Source: Candidatus Brockarchaeota archaeon
GTDB taxonomy: Archaea > Thermoproteota > EX4484-205 > JAAOZP01
Assembly: GCA_017601225.1 (NCBI GenBank)
Contig: JAFNIX010000009.1
Coordinates: 1-64,000 of the forward strand
Length of the DNA: 64,000 bases
Reading direction: 5' to 3'
Part shown: one piece after another, positions 60,843 to 64,000 of the stretch
Position numbering within the stretch: position 1 is the first letter of the stretch
How the letters are laid out: each line of letters begins with the position of its first letter
Position numbers and translations under genes: made by a program
Notes under the pieces: model-generated
Told to the model about the DNA's origin: nothing
The model's database searches: none
Seen by the model: only the letters and a program-made list of their open reading frames with translations

Positions 60843-62717
60843 TTGTCTACTCGCGTAGTGGATACGTCGAAAAGCCCTTACGCGAAGCTTCGGCCAGTTC
60901 CCGTGGAAGAAGTTGAGCTGAAGAATGGCTTCTGGGCTAAACGCTTGAAGAAGCTTAGAGAAGTAACGATTCCATCCCAGTATGAGCTTCTTGAAAACAC
61001 TGGTAGGATTTTCAATTTCCGAAGGGCAGCTGGTAGGGAGAAGGGTGGTTTTCAAGGACTAGTGTTTAACGATTCAGACGTTTACAAGTGGGTTGAAGCC
61101 GTCGGCTTCCTACTAGCATCAGGTTTCGACGAGAAGCTTCACAGCGTAGTTGAGAAAGTCGTGAACGATATATGTGCAGCTCAAGATGACGACGGTTACC
61201 TTAATACTTTCTTCACGTTTGAGAATAGGGCTCAACGCTGGACGAACCTCAGGGCTATGCATGAGCTGTATTGCGCCGGGCACCTGATTCAGGCTGCCAT
61301 TGCTTTGCGCAGGGCCACTGGCGATGAGAAGCTCTTCAACGCAGCGGTGCGTTTTGCAAACCATATATTGAGAGTCTTCGGTCCAGACGGAAGGCCTGGG
61401 ACACCCGGACACCCTGAGATAGAGATGGCCATGGTTGAGCTGTACAGGGAGACCGGTGATCACAGATACTTGAACATGGCTAAAACACTCATAGATAATC
61501 GTGGAAAGGGAATCGTAGGCGGCGATGTTAACCTGATTGACCATAAGCCTTTCAGGCAGCTTGACGAGATCGTTGGGCATGCTGTAAGGTCGCTTTACTT
61601 GAACTGCGGAGCAACAGACCTGTACATGGAGACGGGGGAAAGGGAGATATGGAACGTTTTAGAAAAACTCTGGAGCAACATGGTTAAGTGCAAAATGTAC
61701 GTTACGGGTGGCGTTGGCTCCCGTTACGATGGGGAAGCCTTCGGCTTCAACTATGAGTTGCCTAATGTTCAAGCATACGCTGAGACATGCGCTGCGATAG
61801 CGAACTTCATGTGGAACTGGAGGATGTTTCTAGCAAGCGGAGAGGCGAGGTTCGTCGACGTGATGGAGCTTGCTCTTTACAACGGTGTTTTAGCAGGCAT
61901 ATCTCTCAACGGCAAGGAGTATTTCTATGTGAATCCGCTTGCGGACCGTGGTAGACACAGGCGTCAGGAATGGTTTGAATGTGCATGCTGTCCGCCGAAT
62001 GTGGCTAGGCTCATAGCCAGCCTTCCAGGCTACTTCTACAGTCTTTCTGAAGACGGGATCTGGGTGAATATGTACGACGAGAATGTTGCACGATTAAAGT
62101 TTAGAGGAGAAGAGGTGAGCATTTTTCAGAAAACCGATTATCCCTGGGGCGGGAGGGTTGAAATAACTCTAGGATTAGAGCATGAAAGTGCTTTCTCAAT
62201 GTTTCTTAGAATACCCGGCTGGAGTAAAAGGGTGGAAGTCAGCTTAAACGGATCGAAAATTGATGAGAAAGCTAAGCCAGGATTCTATTTTAGGATAGAT
62301 AGAATATGGAGAAATGGCGACACTATAGAATTGTATTTCGAAATGGAGATTAGGAAAATATCTTGCAACCCGCTTGTCTACGAGAACCTAGGAAGGATAG
62401 CCTTAGGCAGAGGGCCATTAATGTACTGTTTTGAAGAAGTCGATAATACAGGGTTTGACGTTTGGGATCTTTTAATCCCGGAGGATGCGACACTTAGAGC
62501 AGAATGGGTTCCCAATCTGCTTGACGGTGTAACCGTTATTAGAGGAGAGGGATATGTGCAAGATTCAGATTGGAAACAGGATTCTTTATACACAGAAATA
62601 GAAGCCTCCTCAAGAATACGGAAGGTAAGTTTTACAGCAATACCCTATTATGCTTGGGCTAACAGGGAACCAGGTGCTATGTGCGTCTGGGCTAGGCTAA
62701 TGCCTAAGACGGTCTAA
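60843..62717 (+). CDS. GH127-type glycoside hydrolase (beta-L-arabinofuranosidase family)
   Basis: 624 residues without signal peptide. VELKNGFWAKRLKKLREVTI, AAQDDDGYLNTFF, MYVTGGVGSRYDGEAFG and the WFECACCPPNVARLIASLPG cysteine cluster match GH127, whose nucleophile is Cys with a zinc site formed by neighbouring Cys and Glu. Start TTG 60843. It releases beta-L-arabinofuranose or related sugars from plant-type glycans; cytosolic location suggests imported oligosaccharides. Neighbours are an SDR gene and another glycosidase on the opposite strand. Confidence 0.88.
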   Translation: MSTRVVDTSKSPYAKLRPVPVEEVELKNGFWAKRLKKLREVTIPSQYELLENTGRIFNFRRAAGREKGGFQGLVFNDSDVYKWVEAVGFLLASGFDEKLHSVVEKVVNDICAAQDDDGYLNTFFTFENRAQRWTNLRAMHELYCAGHLIQAAIALRRATGDEKLFNAAVRFANHILRVFGPDGRPGTPGHPEIEMAMVELYRETGDHRYLNMAKTLIDNRGKGIVGGDVNLIDHKPFRQLDEIVGHAVRSLYLNCGATDLYMETGEREIWNVLEKLWSNMVKCKMYVTGGVGSRYDGEAFGFNYELPNVQAYAETCAAIANFMWNWRMFLASGEARFVDVMELALYNGVLAGISLNGKEYFYVNPLADRGRHRRQEWFECACCPPNVARLIASLPGYFYSLSEDGIWVNMYDENVARLKFRGEEVSIFQKTDYPWGGRVEITLGLEHESAFSMFLRIPGWSKRVEVSLNGSKIDEKAKPGFYFRIDRIWRNGDTIELYFEMEIRKISCNPLVYENLGRIALGRGPLMYCFEEVDNTGFDVWDLLIPEDATLRAEWVPNLLDGVTVIRGEGYVQDSDWKQDSLYTEIEASSRIRKVSFTAIPYYAWANREPGAMCVWARLMPKTV

Positions 62718-62725
62718 ACACCATT

Positions 62726-64000
62726 TCAAAACTCTAGCACTATCATTCTCCCATCAAGTGCGTGGGAGAACTCTACGAAGTAATTCGTATGCAGTTGATA
62801 AACCAAGAAACCTAAGGGTGAATCATCCCATAAAACCTTCTTTATATCAGGAGTTGGTATCCTTATCCGGAAATGGCCGGTAATAGCAGGTATGGGAGTG
62901 ATAGTCATCTCTATTGCATTTTTTGAACTATCGAAAAGCCAATCGTATCCGAAAACCCCCCTTAGAGGAATGTTCACCCTTATCGAAACCGTCTCATCCT
63001 TCCACCATAAGGGGAAATTCGGTCTTATGTTAATCTCTTCGAAACCGATCCAAGACGGATAAAGCCCAAATAGTCCTTCGATTATGGCACATAGATGACT
63101 TGCAGCAGCCACCCCGTAAAAATCCCTGTGATACGCATGGACTTGATCTATAGTGCCGTCTTTAAAATACCATTCCAGTATATCTTTATCACGGACGTGG
63201 ACGTCGCTTCTACGTTTTATCGAATGATATAGGGCATCGCACATGCCTACTTTCTCGAAGAGAATCGCTGTATTGTAATAAGCTTCTCCCCATGAGCCTC
63301 CGCATACGAATTGAGTATCACCATGATCCCTATATCCGCCTGCAGGACCATCGAAATGGTAAGTCGGATATTGTATTGGAGTCGGGAATACCCCGTCTTT
63401 TTCGATAATGTTATAAATATATTCTGCAACGGATTCCCTTCTAACAGTATTCTCACAGACTTTTGCTACGTAGAAAGGCGTGATGTCTACTTCTCTACTT
63501 GATTCTTGCATCCCATTGAGACTATGATACCATTTCCTTTTACTAGCATCATATTGGAGAAAATAATAGCCTTCCTCATCGTCGTAAGCCTCCCTTTCAA
63601 GAGCCCGGTAAGTCAGGTTAAACTGGTCCAGAAGCCAGTCTGCTTTAGGGAGGCCATGCTTAATAGCATATTTGGCAACGTTTTTCATGAACCAGCACCA
63701 CTGCATAGATGCCACTACAACCATGTTCCCGGGATTATCTGAAGCTGGAAAGTTCTGAGGTTCTCCAATGTTTAATCCCCAGAAAGTTATTGGCTCCCTA
63801 CTGCCATCTCTCTGGCTACCATCTTCGATCAACCCATTTCCAGCATAGTCGAATTGGTTATAAACCCATTCTATGAATTTCAGGATCAAATCCCATTTTT
63901 CGCCTATTAGGATTTTATCACCAAAGTACATGAAGAAATCACCAAGATACCTTGCTGTCTGACCGATGTGGACGCCCCGCTGATCGCTACCGTAGCACCA
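62726..64000 (-). CDS. (alpha/alpha)6-barrel glycosidase-like protein, start outside window
   Basis: The frame stays open to the right window edge (WCYGSDQRGVHIGQTARYLG encoded at the end), so the N-terminus is missing; 424 residues are visible. GEPQNFPASDNPGNMV, SSREVDITPFYVAKV, GGSWGEAYYNTAILFEKVG and HRDFYGVAAASHLCAIIEGL resemble six-hairpin glycosidases of the GH78/GH65/GH95 group. The C-terminal part is a beta-domain (INIRPNFPLWWKDETVSI). Family cannot be set. It converges on the GH127 gene (8 nt between stops). Confidence 0.65.
   Translation of the reverse strand, partial: WCYGSDQRGVHIGQTARYLGDFFMYFGDKILIGEKWDLILKFIEWVYNQFDYAGNGLIEDGSQRDGSREPITFWGLNIGEPQNFPASDNPGNMVVVASMQWCWFMKNVAKYAIKHGLPKADWLLDQFNLTYRALEREAYDDEEGYYFLQYDASKRKWYHSLNGMQESSREVDITPFYVAKVCENTVRRESVAEYIYNIIEKDGVFPTPIQYPTYHFDGPAGGYRDHGDTQFVCGGSWGEAYYNTAILFEKVGMCDALYHSIKRRSDVHVRDKDILEWYFKDGTIDQVHAYHRDFYGVAAASHLCAIIEGLFGLYPSWIGFEEINIRPNFPLWWKDETVSIRVNIPLRGVFGYDWLFDSSKNAIEMTITPIPAITGHFRIRIPTPDIKKVLWDDSPLGFLVYQLHTNYFVEFSHALDGRMIVLEF

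Overview
The window looks like part of an archaeal chromosome. Many genes are preceded 20-35 nt upstream by TTTATAT/TTTAAAA-type boxes, as expected for leaderless transcripts. Others carry GGAGGTG-type Shine-Dalgarno sites with ATG, GTG, TTG and probably one CTG start. Archaeal gene types are present: an MtrH-like methyltransferase, two-subunit ADP-forming acetyl-CoA synthetase, stand-alone pyruvate-kinase C-terminal domain and THUMP methyltransferase. They sit beside bacterial-type genes: formate-H4F ligase, FolD, FolC, acetate kinase, phosphotransacetylase, acyl carrier protein and AcpS. That mix, with many UroD-family proteins and sugar-degrading enzymes, suggests an uncultured TACK-lineage heterotroph/acetogen such as Bathyarchaeia. 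The lineage is inferred; no rRNA or marker gene is present. I saw no tRNA, rRNA, CRISPR array, transposase or integrase.

Region 1 (1-9.6 kb) holds the end of a concanavalin-fold protein, a sugar-nucleotide-type dehydrogenase, and a glycerol operon (GlpK, GlpA with BFD domain, FAD/NAD oxidoreductase, DUF1667). An (alpha/alpha)6 glycosidase, a UroD-family protein and a TIM-barrel sugar isomerase follow. Region 2 (9.6-18.4 kb) is a tetrahydrofolate one-carbon block: short MetF-like protein, formate-H4F ligase, MtrH, GART-like formyltransferase, FolD, a 5-formyl-H4F cyclo-ligase fused to a polytopic membrane domain, and FolC. It could carry formate to methyl-H4F and then pass the methyl group on through MtrH.

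Region 3 (18.7-26.1 kb) has an aldo/keto reductase, both ACD subunits, a sugar isomerase, a MoaD-like protein, YjbQ, an acylphosphatase-like coiled-coil protein, a YkgJ-type cysteine protein and a type II toxin-antitoxin pair. Region 4 (26.4-33 kb) has a large secreted repeat protein and a five-gene membrane module: coiled-coil protein, SPFH protein with four zinc ribbons, and three membrane proteins, two with zinc ribbons. It resembles Bacillus ydjGHI. An arrestin-like zinc-ribbon protein lies further on at 39.4-40.0 kb.

Region 5 (33-49 kb) contains dehydrogenases, a THUMP methyltransferase, a winged-helix/P-loop ATPase pair with a nuclease-like tail, an MFS transporter, a C69 peptidase, a radical SAM protein, a TauE-type permease and three UroD-family genes. 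Region 6 (49-56 kb) has a GxGYxYP-type protein and the compact run pta-ackA-(GlmU-like)-acp-acpS, which is very unusual for an archaeon. Region 7 (56-64 kb) holds a DUF711 protein, a small promoter-backed ORF, rhamnulokinase, a MetE-like C-terminal protein, an SDR, a GH127 enzyme and an incomplete (alpha/alpha)6 glycosidase.

Taken together, the window describes a cell that degrades plant-type sugars and glycerol, conserves energy from acetyl-CoA by two acetate-forming routes, and runs a folate-linked C1 pathway. The least explained elements are the ACP operon, the cyclo-ligase/membrane fusion, the SPFH zinc-ribbon module and the winged-helix/ATPase pair.
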